A stretch of DNA of 64,000 bases from assembly GCA_030706405.1 (NCBI GenBank), contig JAUZOO010000012.1, forward strand, positions 1 through 64,000, given 5' to 3'. Both the position numbers and the translations under genes were made by a program. How positions within the stretch are numbered: position 1 is the first letter of the stretch; each line of letters begins with the position of its first letter. The stretch is from Bacteroidota bacterium (GTDB lineage Bacteria > Bacteroidota > Bacteroidia > Bacteroidales > JAAUTT01). Below the pieces are notes generated by a model that searched no databases, was not told where the DNA came from, and worked only from the letters and a program-made list of their open reading frames with translations. Of the stretch, positions 46,018-59,100 are shown piece by piece.

Positions 46018-48135
46018 TTAAACTAATTCAGGTTTAGAATCATCATTTTTTGCCTCTGAAATATGTATATCAGAGGCATGATTTTCTCCTTCAGCCAGCA
46101 AAATATGTTCTCCGGAACCAGGATATTGCCGTTTTCCGAAAATAGTTTCGAGATCCTCGCTAAAAATTACTTCTTTTTCAAGAAGAATATTGGCAAGTTT
46201 ATCCAAGCCATCGCGTTGTTGGGTAAGTACCTCCAACGCCCTATTATAAGAACGTTCAACAAGTTTGGCTACCTCTTTATCAATAAGCTCAGATGTTTTA
46301 TCGCTGTACGGTTTCGTAAAAGCATATTCGCCCTGCCCGGTAGAATCGTAAAAACTAATATTTCCAAGTTCCTTGCTCATTCCAAAATAAGAAATCATGG
46401 CATAAGCTTGTTTGGTAACCCGTTCTAAATCATTAAGTGCACCGGTAGATATTTTTCCCAAAACCAACTCTTCAGCTGCACGCCCACCTAAAGCGGAACA
46501 CATTTCATCGAGCATCTGTTCGGTAGTAGTAAGCTGCCGTTCTTCGGGCAAATACCATGCAGCACCTAAAGCTCGTCCACGAGGAATGATGGTAACTTTA
46601 ACCAACGGATTTGCATATTCGAGCATCCAGCTAATGGTAGCATGACCCGCCTCATGATAGGCTATGGTTTTTTTCTCATTAGGCGAAATAATTTTGTTTT
46701 TCTTTTCCAATCCGCCGATGATACGGTCTATTGCATCCAGAAAATCCTGACGCTCTACTTTATCTTTATTGTTACGAGCAGCGATAAGTGCCGCTTCATT
46801 ACAGACATTAGCAAGGTCTGCTCCGGAAAATCCAGGAGTCTGGCGAGCCAGAAAATCAACATCGAGATCCTCTTCAGATTTTAAAGGCCGCAAATGCACT
46901 TTTAAAATTTCGCGGCGTTCATTTAAATCGGGAAGTTCAACATGAATCTGACGGTCAAAACGCCCGGCACGCAACAATGCACGGTCGAGGATGTCGGCTC
47001 GGTTAGTTGCAGCAAGGATGATTACGCCGGTGTTAGTAGCAAAACCATCCATTTCGGTAAGCAACTGGTTAAGTGTATTTTCACGTTCATCGTTAGCTCC
47101 AAAATTTGGATTTTTGCCACGAGCACGTCCAATAGCATCAATTTCGTCGATGAAGACAATACACGGAGCTTTTTCCTTGGCTTGTTTAAATAAGTCACGA
47201 ACTCGCGAAGCCCCTACTCCGACAAACATTTCCACGAAATCGGACCCGGAGATTGAAAAGAACGGAACGTTTGCTTCGCCGGCTACAGCTTTAGCTAACA
47301 AGGTTTTTCCTGTTCCCGGAGGGCCTACAAGCAATGCACCCTTAGGAATTTTACCTCCTAAATCGGTGTATTTTTTAGGGTTTTTAAGAAAATCCACAAT
47401 TTCCTTAATTTCCACCTTAGCTTCTTCGAGCCCAGCAACATCCTTAAAATCAATTTTAATGATTGACGAATCCTTGTCGAACATTTGAGCCCGCGATTTG
47501 CCTACATTGAAAATATTTCCGGCACCACCTCCTCCACCGGCATTCATCCGGCGGATAAAGAAGATCCATAAGGCCGCAATCAGTACAAATGGCAGCACCC
47601 AACTTAAAAGTTCGCCAAAAATATCCTTGCGAGTAATATATTCAGGACTTATTTTTTCATTTTCGGGAAAACTCTTTTGAGCTTCTTCAAGTTGTTTATA
47701 GAAGATATCAACAGTCCCGATAGTAAACGTAAAATGAGGCCCAGCTTTAGAAATTGAATTAAACCCTCGATTTAAAAATGGTTTATATTTGGGAGAGTTT
47801 AAGCGATCATCTTTAATATATACTTCGGCAAAAGAATTATTCACCACAACAAGACGTTTAACGTCCTTTGTCATCAGCATGTCTCGCTGAAACTGGGGCC
47901 AAGTTATTTCTTCGACATGGCTGCCAAAATTGAAAAAATTAATGGAAAGGAAGGCTACTATAATCAACCCATACACCCAATAAATACTGAAACGCGGCTT
48001 TGGGGTTCCTAACCCGCTGTCTTTTCCTCCAAACAGATTGTTCAAGGGCTGTTTGGAATCATTTTGGGATTTAGAGCCCTGGGCTTTTTTATTTTTACCC
48101 GTTTTATCCTTTTGATTTTCGGTATTATCGCTCAT
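46018..48135 (-). CDS. ftsH: ATP-dependent zinc metalloprotease FtsH
   Basis: Membrane-anchored AAA+ protease that removes misfolded membrane proteins and some regulators. 705 residues. A low-complexity polar start of ~50 residues precedes membrane segment 1 (about 53-71, '[16 protein letters not shown]'). The periplasmic domain and segment 2 (about 178-195, '[19 protein letters not shown]') follow. Next are Walker A 'GPPGTGKT' at about 270-277, Walker B '[11 protein letters not shown]', the second-region-homology '[19 protein letters not shown]', and the zinc site 'HEAGH' near residue 494. The C-terminal tail is acidic. The rsfS-ftsH-cdsA order is common in Bacteroidota. Confidence 0.98.
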   Translation of the reverse strand: MSDNTENQKDKTGKNKKAQGSKSQNDSKQPLNNLFGGKDSGLGTPKPRFSIYWVYGLIIVAFLSINFFNFGSHVEEITWPQFQRDMLMTKDVKRLVVVNNSFAEVYIKDDRLNSPKYKPFLNRGFNSISKAGPHFTFTIGTVDIFYKQLEEAQKSFPENEKISPEYITRKDIFGELLSWVLPFVLIAALWIFFIRRMNAGGGGGAGNIFNVGKSRAQMFDKDSSIIKIDFKDVAGLEEAKVEIKEIVDFLKNPKKYTDLGGKIPKGALLVGPPGTGKTLLAKAVAGEANVPFFSISGSDFVEMFVGVGASRVRDLFKQAKEKAPCIVFIDEIDAIGRARGKNPNFGANDERENTLNQLLTEMDGFATNTGVIILAATNRADILDRALLRAGRFDRQIHVELPDLNERREILKVHLRPLKSEEDLDVDFLARQTPGFSGADLANVCNEAALIAARNNKDKVERQDFLDAIDRIIGGLEKKNKIISPNEKKTIAYHEAGHATISWMLEYANPLVKVTIIPRGRALGAAWYLPEERQLTTTEQMLDEMCSALGGRAAEELVLGKISTGALNDLERVTKQAYAMISYFGMSKELGNISFYDSTGQGEYAFTKPYSDKTSELIDKEVAKLVERSYNRALEVLTQQRDGLDKLANILLEKEVIFSEDLETIFGKRQYPGSGEHILLAEGENHASDIHISEAKNDDSKPELV

Positions 48136-48162
48136 TATATATCACATTTATATGCTAATCGT

Positions 48163-48543
48163 TTATTTAAAATATTCGTTTTTGTAATGGCGAATTTTAC
48201 CATCGGCCCAGAGGCCTTCTAGATTATAAAAATCGCGATACTCTTTTTGGAAAACGTGGACTACAACATCAACATAATCAAGAATAACCCATTGTGAGTT
48301 TTCGTTGCCTTGTTTATGCCATACCTTTTGGTCAAGTTTCTCTTCCATAACATACTCGACCCATTGCGCCATCCCGCTAACCTGGGTGGAGGAGTCGCCA
48401 TGACAGATTATAAAATAACTACAAACCGCATTATCCACCGAAGTTAAATCAATACAAACAATATCTTGTCCTTTCTTTTCTTTCAACCCGTCGATAATGT
48501 ATTCTACAATTGTTTCTTTATCAACTTCCTGTATTACTTCCAT
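48163..48543 (-). CDS. rsfS: ribosomal silencing factor RsfS
   Basis: Binds L14 and blocks joining of ribosomal subunits when nutrients are scarce. 126 residues; 'DIVCIDLTSVDNAVCSYFII' and 'WVILDYVDVVVHVFQKEYRD' are the conserved stretches, the second with the tyrosine and phenylalanine at the L14 contact. It is first in the rsfS-ftsH-cdsA-psd row. A TACCTTTG box (48559-48566) sits just upstream of the ATG on the minus strand. Confidence 0.97.
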   Translation of the reverse strand: MEVIQEVDKETIVEYIIDGLKEKKGQDIVCIDLTSVDNAVCSYFIICHGDSSTQVSGMAQWVEYVMEEKLDQKVWHKQGNENSQWVILDYVDVVVHVFQKEYRDFYNLEGLWADGKIRHYKNEYFK

Positions 48544-48558
48544 TCAAAAAAATTTTCA

Positions 48559-48611
48559 CAAAGGTAATGAATTTGCGATTCGGCTAATCTAAATAAATAT
48601 CTGTATTTTTG
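48559..48611. promoter_or_regulatory. divergent -7 boxes for rsfS and birA
   Basis: TACCTTTG on the minus strand (48559-48566) serves rsfS and TATTTTTG on the plus strand (48604-48611) serves birA. Both fit TAnnTTTG; their -33 elements are not clear. Confidence 0.45.
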
Positions 48612-48691
48612 GCACAAATCTCAACAATCAGCTACAAATATTATACTATTTTTTGGTTTGCGCCAATTTGTCTTCAAATAATAACAATGAT

Positions 48692-49438
48692 ATGGGAAAA
48701 CTGTTTATAAACCGTAAGCTTTTTGCATTATCCGAAACGGAATCGACAAACACGTATGCCTCATCCCTCCCAGATGACACGCCCGAAGGATCTGTCGTTT
48801 GGGCTCTAAGCCAAAGCAGGGGCCGAGGGCAAGGCGAAAACAACTGGGAAAGCGAGTCTGGTAAAAACCTCCTACTTAGCATAGTACTAAATCCTTTATT
48901 TGTTGAACCGGCACAACAATTTTATATATCAAAAGCCGTATCACTGGCAGTCGCCGACCTAATTTCGTTATATACTGACAATGTGTCCGTAAAATGGCCT
49001 AATGATATTTATGTAGGCGATAAAAAAATTGCAGGAATCCTTATCGAGAACTCTCTGGAGAGGGATTTTATTAAACAATCTGTTGTAGGGATAGGTGTAA
49101 ATATTAATCAAATAAATTTTAAGGGCAATGCCCCTAATCCGGTTTCGCTCAAACAGCTTACCGGACAAGAATTTTATCTTGAAGAAGAACTCGACACGCT
49201 CTGCGAACTCCTTGAATACCGGTATGACCTTCTGAAAAATAACCAGTTAGAAATTATCGATGAAACCTATTTTGAACTTCTTTATCGTAAAAACAAGACA
49301 GCCACTTATCGTGCCAACGGAAAAACTTTCAGAGGAACGATAACTGGAGTAGGAACAACAGGCCAACTTCACATTACCGACGAAACTGGCAATGAGCACA
49401 AATTCTGGCACAAAGAGGTGGAATTTGTGATCGAATAA
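48692..49438 (+). CDS. birA: biotin-[acetyl-CoA-carboxylase] ligase
   Basis: Attaches biotin to the carrier lysine of biotin-dependent carboxylases. 248 residues from the ATG at 48692; a TTG start at 48653 would add 13 residues without homology. Catalytic motif 'SRGRGQGENNWESESGKNLL' (biotinyl-AMP loop) and 'VSVKWPNDIYVGDKKIAGIL' with the active-site lysine are intact, followed by a C-terminal SH3-like part ending 'EFVIE'. There is no N-terminal DNA-binding helix-turn-helix, so it is a ligase only, not the E. coli-type repressor. Confidence 0.95.
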   Translation: MGKLFINRKLFALSETESTNTYASSLPDDTPEGSVVWALSQSRGRGQGENNWESESGKNLLLSIVLNPLFVEPAQQFYISKAVSLAVADLISLYTDNVSVKWPNDIYVGDKKIAGILIENSLERDFIKQSVVGIGVNINQINFKGNAPNPVSLKQLTGQEFYLEEELDTLCELLEYRYDLLKNNQLEIIDETYFELLYRKNKTATYRANGKTFRGTITGVGTTGQLHITDETGNEHKFWHKEVEFVIE

Positions 49439-49532
49439 ACGAAATACTAATTCGACAATTCAGCGAATTTTTATGAGTTATTTATGATGACTTTATCGAG
49501 CACTATCCCGACCCGTTTTAAAATTATCGATT

Positions 49533-49943
49533 TTATTGGAATTTAATCTTTTCCATAGCTTCAACCAACTTGTCTACAAAATTTTGTAAAGGCTTTTGCG
49601 CCATCATCTTAAGCATTGGGTTTAAATCTGCTTTAATGGTTACTTTCACACGGGTATCGAGGTCTGCAACCTGCTTAAGCTGAATCCAAAGCACAAACTG
49701 CTGGTTAGCCATACCATCGCCGGTAACCTTAATGGTCTTAAACGGATCCCGCTCGATAATCCGTAATCCAACTTTACCGATATTAGGCACTCCAAAACGG
49801 CATGAATCCTCAGTTGACTCAAAATCCCGAATCTTATCGGCAGGAACAAACTGCTTAAAATTATTAAAGTTTGAGATGAATGTATAAATACTTTCGTCAT
49901 TGCAGTTTAGCTGTCCAATGCGACTTTCAATCTTAGTTTCCAT
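49533..49943 (-). CDS. SRPBCC-fold protein of unknown function
   Basis: A 136-residue cytoplasmic protein with the START/SRPBCC (polyketide cyclase-like) fold, which has a hydrophobic cavity; the ligand is unknown. Start is the ATG at 49943 ('METKIESRIGQL'). A longer frame from a TTG (50018) adds a membrane-like segment that is probably untranslated. Landmarks are 'ISNFNNFKQFVPADKIRDFE', 'KVGLRIIERDPFKTIKVTGD' and 'VTIKADLNPMLKMMAQKPLQ'. From memory such a gene usually lies directly after pyrE in Bacteroidales; here the 13.5-kb giant gene separates them. Confidence 0.85.
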   Translation of the reverse strand: METKIESRIGQLNCNDESIYTFISNFNNFKQFVPADKIRDFESTEDSCRFGVPNIGKVGLRIIERDPFKTIKVTGDGMANQQFVLWIQLKQVADLDTRVKVTIKADLNPMLKMMAQKPLQNFVDKLVEAMEKIKFQ

Positions 49944-50184
49944 AGCGTTTTGGTAAATCGATTTAAAACAACAAAAAAACAATAAAAGTCCGATTAATAA
50001 AAATCCTAAACATGTCAATTAATCATCTATATTTGTCGGCTTATCAACAATTACCTCGCTTTCACATCATAAATGATCCTATAAGCAAAAGTAGCAATAT
50101 TGACCCAATCTTTTTTACTTAATTTGAAACTACTAATAATGTTAAACCGTTATACATATTATTATATAGTTTTGAGATAAAACG

Positions 50185-53100
50185 ATGAATCGGGTTTATT
50201 TTTTCATACTATCGGTTTTATTACTTTTCTGTTCGAGAACGTCCTTTTCAGTGAAGTTTACCGGCAGTATCTCAAATAATGCCCATAAATTAGCTGCCAT
50301 CCATTTTGCAAAACGCTCATCAGGAACATTTTATTCTAAAGGGTCGGGTAATTTCAGCGATCTAACCAACTGGACCAGCAATTCAAACGGTACGGGAACC
50401 AACCCTGCCAGTATTTCCGACGGGCTAGGCTCATTTGTTGTTCAGACTGGACATACCGTTACTGTAGACTGCGATGTCAATATCCAAAATATCTCCATTA
50501 GCGGAGCGTTGGAAATAGGGAATAATGCAACTTCAAGAACATTGACGTTAAGCTCCATCGATGTGGCGACAGGAGGTTCTGTTTATCCCGTTACTGCTGG
50601 TACAACTCCTCACCAATTAAAAATTTCAGGCTCAATCAGCAATTTGGGCTCTTTCAATCTCTATGATATTGGAGGAAAAATCGTCAATACCGAATTTAGC
50701 GGAGGAACTATATCAATATCGGGAAACACTCCGGTATTCAATGATGTAACCTTTAAAACAGGAACAACAACAGCCAATACGGCCTTTGATATTCGTGGCA
50801 ATATTTCGATTGAAAATGGAGCCACTTTTGCCGACGGGGGCAATAATCACACCGTAAAAGGAAACTGGTCTGAAGCCGGTACAGGTGCCCGAACCGGAAA
50901 TGGCAGCATAACCTTTAACGGAACAGTGAGCATCATCAGCACTAGCTCTGGAGCCTCAAACCCAATTGTGTTCAACAATGTTACATTTAACGGAGGCGGA
51001 ACTTATACAATTCTTGAGAATACCACTGTCAACGGAGCTTTTACGGTTACTTCAAATTCAAATGTGGTAGTGGGTAATAACACCAATACTTTGTTAGGAG
51101 ATTTTACAGTTAATGCAGGAAGTTCGTATACTCAAAATGCCAATACAATTTTATTTAACGGATCTGCAGCTCAGAACATAACAGCATCAGGCGCTACTGC
51201 GCTGTACAATGTAACTTTCAGTAGTGGAGGTGCGAATACAAAAAATTGTGCTGGAATTTTTACGGTTAATAATTTAGCAACAATTTCGTCAGGGGCTACA
51301 GTTAGTGGTAATGCCAATTTCAATATAATAAATGGCCTACAAATAAACGGAACCTGTAACTGGTCGGGAATAATAACCATGGCCGGGGGAACATTATCCG
51401 GAACCTCACCCGTTACATTGGGAACCGCAACGCTAAACATTGCAGGAAATGTTTGGATGGGAGCTATTACTTTTAATGTTTACAACAATGTCAATATCCA
51501 GAGTGGATATTTAGTGCTGCCAACCGGTGCAAAATTAACAGGTCAACCCGGGAATACACTCTCGGTGGCCGATAATACAACGCTTTATATCAGGGATGCC
51601 AACAACTTTCCAACTGGATTTGGAACTTATAGCCTATCATTTAATTCATGGGTTCGATACGATTGGAATATCAACCAAACCATACGCGGAGGAATCACCT
51701 ATGGTAACCTGTTAATTGACGATAATAGTTCAATAAGTACCTGGACAAAAACAGCCGATGCGCCCATCGCCCTAACAAACAGTCTTTATCTCTACGGCGC
51801 AACAAATCTCGACTTAAAATCGCAACCGCTCACCTTGGGAGGAAGCATCTACAACGGAACCAACAGTTCAATTATTAATAGTGGAACATCGTCGACCGTA
51901 ACACTAAAAGGATCTGATCTAACAAGATATATTCAGCCAGCAGGGACGGGTTTCTATAACTTTGGAAACCTGATTATTGAACTCGACAATGCAACAACCA
52001 CTCGTTATACCTACATTCAGTCAAACCTAACGATTTCCGGAAACGTAACAATATCAGACCCTTCGGGCTCTTCTCTTGCATTGCATATTGTAGATATGGG
52101 TACGTATGGAAATATAAATGCTTCGGCAGGAACATTTTTACTTGGACCTTATTGCCAGCTAAATACCTCGGTTTATGATTTTGGATCTGTATTTCTGGAT
52201 AAATTCAGTAGCAGAATCACCGACGTTAATAGTACTGTATGGTATGCACTAAATGGCGATCAACAGATTGCTGCCGGTCCTTATGGAAATATCTGGTTTA
52301 ACGGAGGAAATAAAACGGCCAAGGGTGCACTAGATATCAATGGAAACATAGCGATAAACGGAAGCGCCCCCATCTTTTTTGACAATAGTTTCACGCACAC
52401 CGTTGCCGGGAACTGGGCGCTTGGTTCGGCTAATTATACCCAAGCTTCAGCCACAGGGACAATTGTTATAGATGGGGTAAATCAAACGATAAATACCTGC
52501 AACTTCAATAACCTTACAATAAATAACACAGGTATTGCAAGCTTTAACGGAAATCTGAACTTGTACGGAAATCTTTTGGTCAATGGCACGGCAAAGCTCG
52601 ATGCCAATGTTTACAGCCTCAATATTGACGGAAATTTTATCAATAACGGCCTCTTTACTCAATCAACCGGTACCACAACATTTGACGGAACAGGAAAGCA
52701 ACAGTTAAGCACCACCCTTTCCAGCAATTTTTTCAACCTGGTTATCAACAAACCTAATGTTACAGCCGATGCCCAAACAGTTCTGGCGAATACCAACATC
52801 GCTGTGACTAACAATACAACAATAACTTATAACGCGGGAATTTTAGACTTAAACAGTTATAAGGCTTCGTTTGGTGGCAACCTCGATGTATATTATAATG
52901 CCTTGGGGACCAACTTAATTTCCGGTAATTCGGATATCTTTTTTAACGGAGATGTAGCTCAGGCTATTTACACACAAAACAGCGTACCACTGACTTTTAA
53001 AAGCACAACCTTTTCCGGAGCAGGAACTAAAACATTTGCTTACCGCACCACCACCCCCCCGGTTCCAACTCCACTACGCATGGTGGATATTAACGGAGAT

Positions 53101-56100
53101 GTCAACATTAACGGATGTACAGTTAATGGAGGAGCGCTGGATTTTCAGGTTTCGGGCGACTGGAAAAACAACGGAACATTTACGCACAATACTTCCGATA
53201 CTGTATTTTTTGACGGAAATAATCAAAATATCAGTTCCTCCGGGTTTGCTTGTGTTGTTTTTTCAAACACCGGAAACAAAACCCTGACCGGGAATATTTC
53301 CCTTACCAACCACCTGATAATCCGGAATACCGCGACTCTCGAGCCCAATTTCAACACCATATCTCTTGCCGGAAACTGGATAAACACCGATGCCGGAGCC
53401 AAATTTAACGGGACGTCAGGAACTGTCGTTTTTAAGGGAAACTCCTCTGTTATCAAATCCGGAACCAGCACCGGCCCTGTTGCCGGAAAAAATTTCTATA
53501 ATGTTGTTGTCAATAAAAGTGCCGGACAATACCTTACCTTAAACGGAGACTTTGAGATTAAAACCGACTTTAGCCTCGATGCTGGTTATTTTCAAACTCT
53601 GACTTATAACATGTGGGTTGGAGGCAATATGCTGAACAACGGCGGAATCTTCCAGCATAATTATATCAATAGTGTTCTTACCTTAAATAACCCGCTGGGA
53701 GGAAATAAAATTTTCAACCCGGGGACTACGCTGACAAATTTTTGGGGCATAACCATCAATGCTCCGGGAACAACTTATTCGGTTGCAAACGATTTTAACA
53801 TTCAAAGTAACGGAGCTGTCGGTGCGGCAGATTTAATCCTTAATGCAGGGACACTTAAACTCAACGGTCACACCTTAAAAGTTTTAAGCCCTAATCAAAA
53901 AATACAGATAAATGGAACAGGAAGCCTCGATGTTGATGCCGGGGCTACACTTTCGTTCGCAAGTTCCGGACAATCTATAATAAATAACGGGATACTAAGA
54001 GTTGTAGGAACATCAGCGGGCATTGCAACTGTAAATAACACTGGATCTTCAATTTACACCATCACCCAGAACTTCGGAGGAACATTTCATGCCCAATATT
54101 ACAAATTTGATAATCTGGGTGGAATCACAATAAATTCAGGTGGCAATATTGACGCTACAAACAACTTCAGTAACGGAATCTTTGCGGGGGGAAGCGGAAC
54201 GGCATATCTTACACTTAATAATAACTTCACCCCTTTCACTGCCTCAAATGTTGTATTCAACAACGGCCCGACGAAAAATGTATCAAGACCAATTTCAGCC
54301 ACCGGAAAAATTACCTTTCAGGATTATTCCGGAACACTTTCTGGGACTACTTACGAAAATGACCCCGGCAACCTGATCGACTGGACTACTACAACCACAG
54401 GACTGCACTGGACTGGAGCCGCAGGGACACCTGACTGGCATACGGGTGGGAACTGGTCATCTGGCAATATTCCAACATCGGCCGACATAGTTTACCTCGA
54501 CCATTCAAGTGTAGGAGCAGTGTACAATGTTGACATTTCAACTAATGATGCGACTGCCAAACAAATCATTTTGGATGCAGGAAGTGGTAATGCCATAACC
54601 CTGAATCTTAAAAACAATAAAAATCTTATCGTAAGCGGAAACGTTACTATTGGCGCTTCAACCACTCTGAATGCTTCAGGAACGACAGGAAATATCTCGG
54701 TAGCCGGAAACTGGTCGAACATGGGAACATTTACTCCGGGCACTTCCTCGACCGTTACTTTTAACGGATTAGCCGATAATTATACCATAACCTCTGGAGG
54801 TACCGGGGTTGGCAAGACCTTTTACAATTTAACCATCAATGCAACAGGTTCAACCTATGCGCTCACCCAGGCACTCAAGGTAAACAATAGCCTTACTGTT
54901 TCTGCGGGAACGTTTAATCTTTCATCGCCTTCCAATAACCTCAATGTTGGGGGAAATTGGCTCGTCTACCCATCGGCTATCTTTAATCCCAATACCGCTA
55001 CTGTAACCTTCGATGGAGTTAACCAATCCATTTCCGGAGGGCCATTTTATAATTTTACTACAGCCGGATCAGGAACTAAAACCTTGACTCAGAATACTGA
55101 TATTAACGGGAAACTCACCATTGGCAACACAACAATCCTTGACGCACAGGATAAAGACCTCTATGTTGCAGGTTACCTGACCAATAATGGAGGAAGCCTT
55201 TCACAAACAAGTTCTGGAACCATTTATTTTGATGGTACTTCGAATCAGGAAATCGACTACAGCTCCACGGTTGCGACCACTTTTAATCATGTAGTCCTCT
55301 TAAATAGCGGCTATAAATATTTTAACAAGGACAATCAAATTAATGGCGATTTTACCATCAATAATGGGTCTGGGGTAGTAGATTTTCGTACAGCCCAGAT
55401 TACAGGTAATGCTGCTCACAGTCTGACAGCTGGCGTGTCCACCTACATTCAAATCCGGGGAAGTAATAATTTCCCTGCCGGGTTTGGAACTTATAACCTA
55501 GCTCAATCCGGATTTGTAGAGTACGTTGCCGACATTGACCAAACAATACGACAGACCACCGACTGGAGCTATGGTAACTTACGAGTAACCGACCTAACTG
55601 CAGGCTCTGCTAGTTCTACCAAAAACATTCTTTCAGGGAACCTTGTTATCACCGGAAGTTTGTATATCTCCGACATCCGGACTAACCTTGACATGGCTGC
55701 GAACAGTGCAAACATGACACTGACAGGTGGCATTTATTATATCGCAACCAATGGAGTTGCATTTACCGGAGGACTTCAAATAAACTGGGGCACAGGAACC
55801 TCAACGCTTAATTGGGTTGGGCAAAGTGGCTGGTCGCTGGACAAAAATATAACTACGTTCAACAACGTTAATTTTGCCGGAGCAGGCAATATCTACCTCA
55901 ACAATAATCTGAACTTTAATGGCAACCTGACTGTAAAGAATGGCGTAAATCTGCTCATGTACGAGCCTACGGTTAACGACCGGATATTCCATACCATTGC
56001 CGGGATTGCCCCCAAGACTTTTACGCTCGAAAACGGAGCCAGCCTTTACTGTCCAGTTCCTGCGACAACCTCATCAGCCATGCCCTTGGGATTTACATCG

Positions 56101-59100
56101 TATGCACTTGGAGCAAATAGTTCAGTATTCCTTAATAGTCACGATGCTCAAACGCTTTATACCGGCAACAATATTATATACGGAAACTTACGCTTTCTTC
56201 ATGCCAAGTCCATTGCTTCAGACGGGATTGCGCCATTAAATATTGACGGCTACTTCAATGCCGACTCTACATCGTTTAACGACGGTGGCAAAGACATCTC
56301 CGTTGCAGGTGCTTATGCCTATATCAGCTATTATACTCCAAGCTCATCGTCGGTAAAGTTTACCCTCGATGGGAATATAAATCAGACTTTATACGATTCA
56401 TATACAAATACCGACGACCTTTACCTTGATCTGGGAACCGTTGAATTTAGCGGAAGTGGCATTAAAACCCTCGGTGACGGAAACGATATTGTCAATATTA
56501 ACGGGAATCTTAAAATAAATTCAGGAGTAACATTAAGCAGTTCGCGACCAATAACATTTTCAGGGCAACAGTGGAATACTCTGGGAATTGTTACGCATAC
56601 TTCCACCATTACCTTCGACAGTCCTGTCGATCAAACAATTGATCCCGGTCCTGCTAATGCTGCTAATTACTTAACAAACCTTATATTTTCGAACAGTAAT
56701 AAAAAAATATTCGTCAATAACGGAGCCGATATTAACGGGAATATTACCCTTACCAACGGCAGCGTAGACCTTGGCTCAGGCCTCACCCACAAATTGTACG
56801 GTTCCATTTATTATACTGCAGGCACATTGTCATCTGCAAATACAAATATGGTTCTCGACGGCTATAACCAGGATATTCTTTCGCCAACCATCGTGTCAAT
56901 TGTACCTCCAACATTTACCGTCAATAACTTGACGATGGCCACAGGGGGCACAAAGCGTATGTTTTCAAACTGGAACATAAACGGCGACCTGAACATAAGC
57001 AACGGATGTTATTTAAATACATCGAATAACGCTTCAACCCCTGTCTATTCTAATATTTTTATAAAAGGAAATTGGAACAACAATGGTTACTTTACCTGTA
57101 ACACTTCTACAGTAACATTTAACGGAAGCGCTCCACAAATCAACATTTCCAGCAACAACAGCAACTTTTATTATGTAGTTTTTGATCCAACGGCAACCAG
57201 CGAGTATAAACTTCTCTCCCCCATTACCCGCTTTAGTTACAAAATGGACCTGAAAGCTAAGGCTACGCTCAATCTTAACTCCCAAAGTCTGATATTGGGA
57301 AGCAATATCGCTCCGATTCCTTCAACAGACCCGCCCACAACAACCCAAAAAATTTTTAATGTTTCGGGAACATTAAAAATCAACGAGCGGTCATTCCTGC
57401 GATTCAATAACCAGGGAACGCAATGCATTCTGGATATTTTGTCAGGCGGAAAACTAAGTGTTGTTGGAACTGATAATATTAATGTGGCGACCATTTCACA
57501 CGAAGTTCCAAGCTACAATAACTTCGAAGCAAAGATACTTGTTGAATCGGGCGGAAACATTGAGGCCAAATACTACCTCATTGAATATCTTTGTGATGGA
57601 GGATTATATGTAATGCCTGGGGCGCACATCGATGCTGTAAATAATTTCTCGTACGGCAGGTGGGCCAACGCCCGAAATGCCAGTGGTATAAATTATCTTA
57701 ATATTGAAGCCGATTATACCGGAACCATCTCCAACATTAACTTCGATTTTCCCGGAACCCCAACCGTTGGAAATCAATTTAATGTGCGCCGCAATATCGG
57801 CACCGGTGCTATTACCTTTAAAACGGTAAGCGGAAACCTAAATACCTATAATTTCGAAGATGACTTTGGAACAACAGCGCCTTCGCCAACCGCAGGACTG
57901 CTTTTATGGGATGTAGCTCCTCTAACCAACTGGACCGGAGCCGTAAATACCGATTGGAACGTGGCTGGGAACTGGGACAATGGAGTTCCGGATGCCACCA
58001 AAGATGCCATAATCTCCGACAGACCTAACGACCCTCACATTACCAATGCCGATGCCGTATGTAATAACCTCACGCTTACTACCGGATTGCTTTATCTCGA
58101 AAACGGTAAAAAACTCGAAACCAAAGGCGACGTAATTGTCGGAACAGGCACAAATACAGCGGTATTATCAGTAGAAACATCATCTTCCGATATTACCGTT
58201 GGCGGAACCTGGACAAACGGGACAAACGGTATTTTTATGAACGGTAACGGAACGGTCCGATTTATTTCCGGGGCAGGGATTTCAACCATTACCCCCCGAA
58301 ACTATAATTTCTATAACGTCGTTATCGACAACCCGGCCACAACATTTTATTTATCGGGATCGCCCATTACTTTTAAAGGTTCGGTTACCGTTAAAAATGG
58401 AATCCTGACCCCGGCTACGGCTTCATATGTTTATAATGTAGAAAAAGATTTTGTAGTTGAATCAGGAACCTTTAATCATACCGGTGGCGGATATGCTACG
58501 GGAACTGTGGTGTTTAACGGACTAAGTACCCAAAACATCTCAAACGCCACTTTTTACAATATGATCATTGCCGGTTCCGGAACCAAAATAACCCATGGAA
58601 CTGTTACCGTTGCAAACACTACCTTGGTCAGCTCAACCTTAAAGGCTGAAATTGCCAGCAGCATCGACTTTAACGGTGATGTTACCATAGCAGCTTCGGG
58701 AACCTTTGACGATGGCGACCAAACCCATTATTTCACCGGAACAAACTGGACCGGAACAGGAGGTTATTCTGGCGCAGGAACCGTAATCTTTGACAGGATT
58801 GGAGGACAAAACATTTATGCCTCCAAATTCAATAATCTCGATTTAAACAGCCCTGCAGCAGGTGCAACAATTACTCTTCTGGGAGATGTTGCAATTAACG
58901 GTAATATTTACGTTAGAAACTCAATATCGAATCTTTACATTAACACAAATCTAATTTCAAATACTCCGAAAACGGGAACTTTTCAGGTTGATGGTGCTTC
59001 GAATATTTACATTACCGGATACGACAACTTCCCCGTCAATTTTCTTACCTATTCCTTGTCACCGTTAAGCTATACAAGATATCAGGGAGCCTCGCCCCAG

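Noticed and set aside
49944-50018. Longer SRPBCC frame with an N-terminal membrane-like segment
   Set aside because: It starts with TTG, and the ATG at 49943 matches the soluble family start.
51171-51440. Minus-strand frames across the giant gene (many, about 60-115 codons each)
   Set aside because: They are reverse shadows of the Asn/Thr-rich repeats and read as Val/Pro-rich low-complexity sequence.
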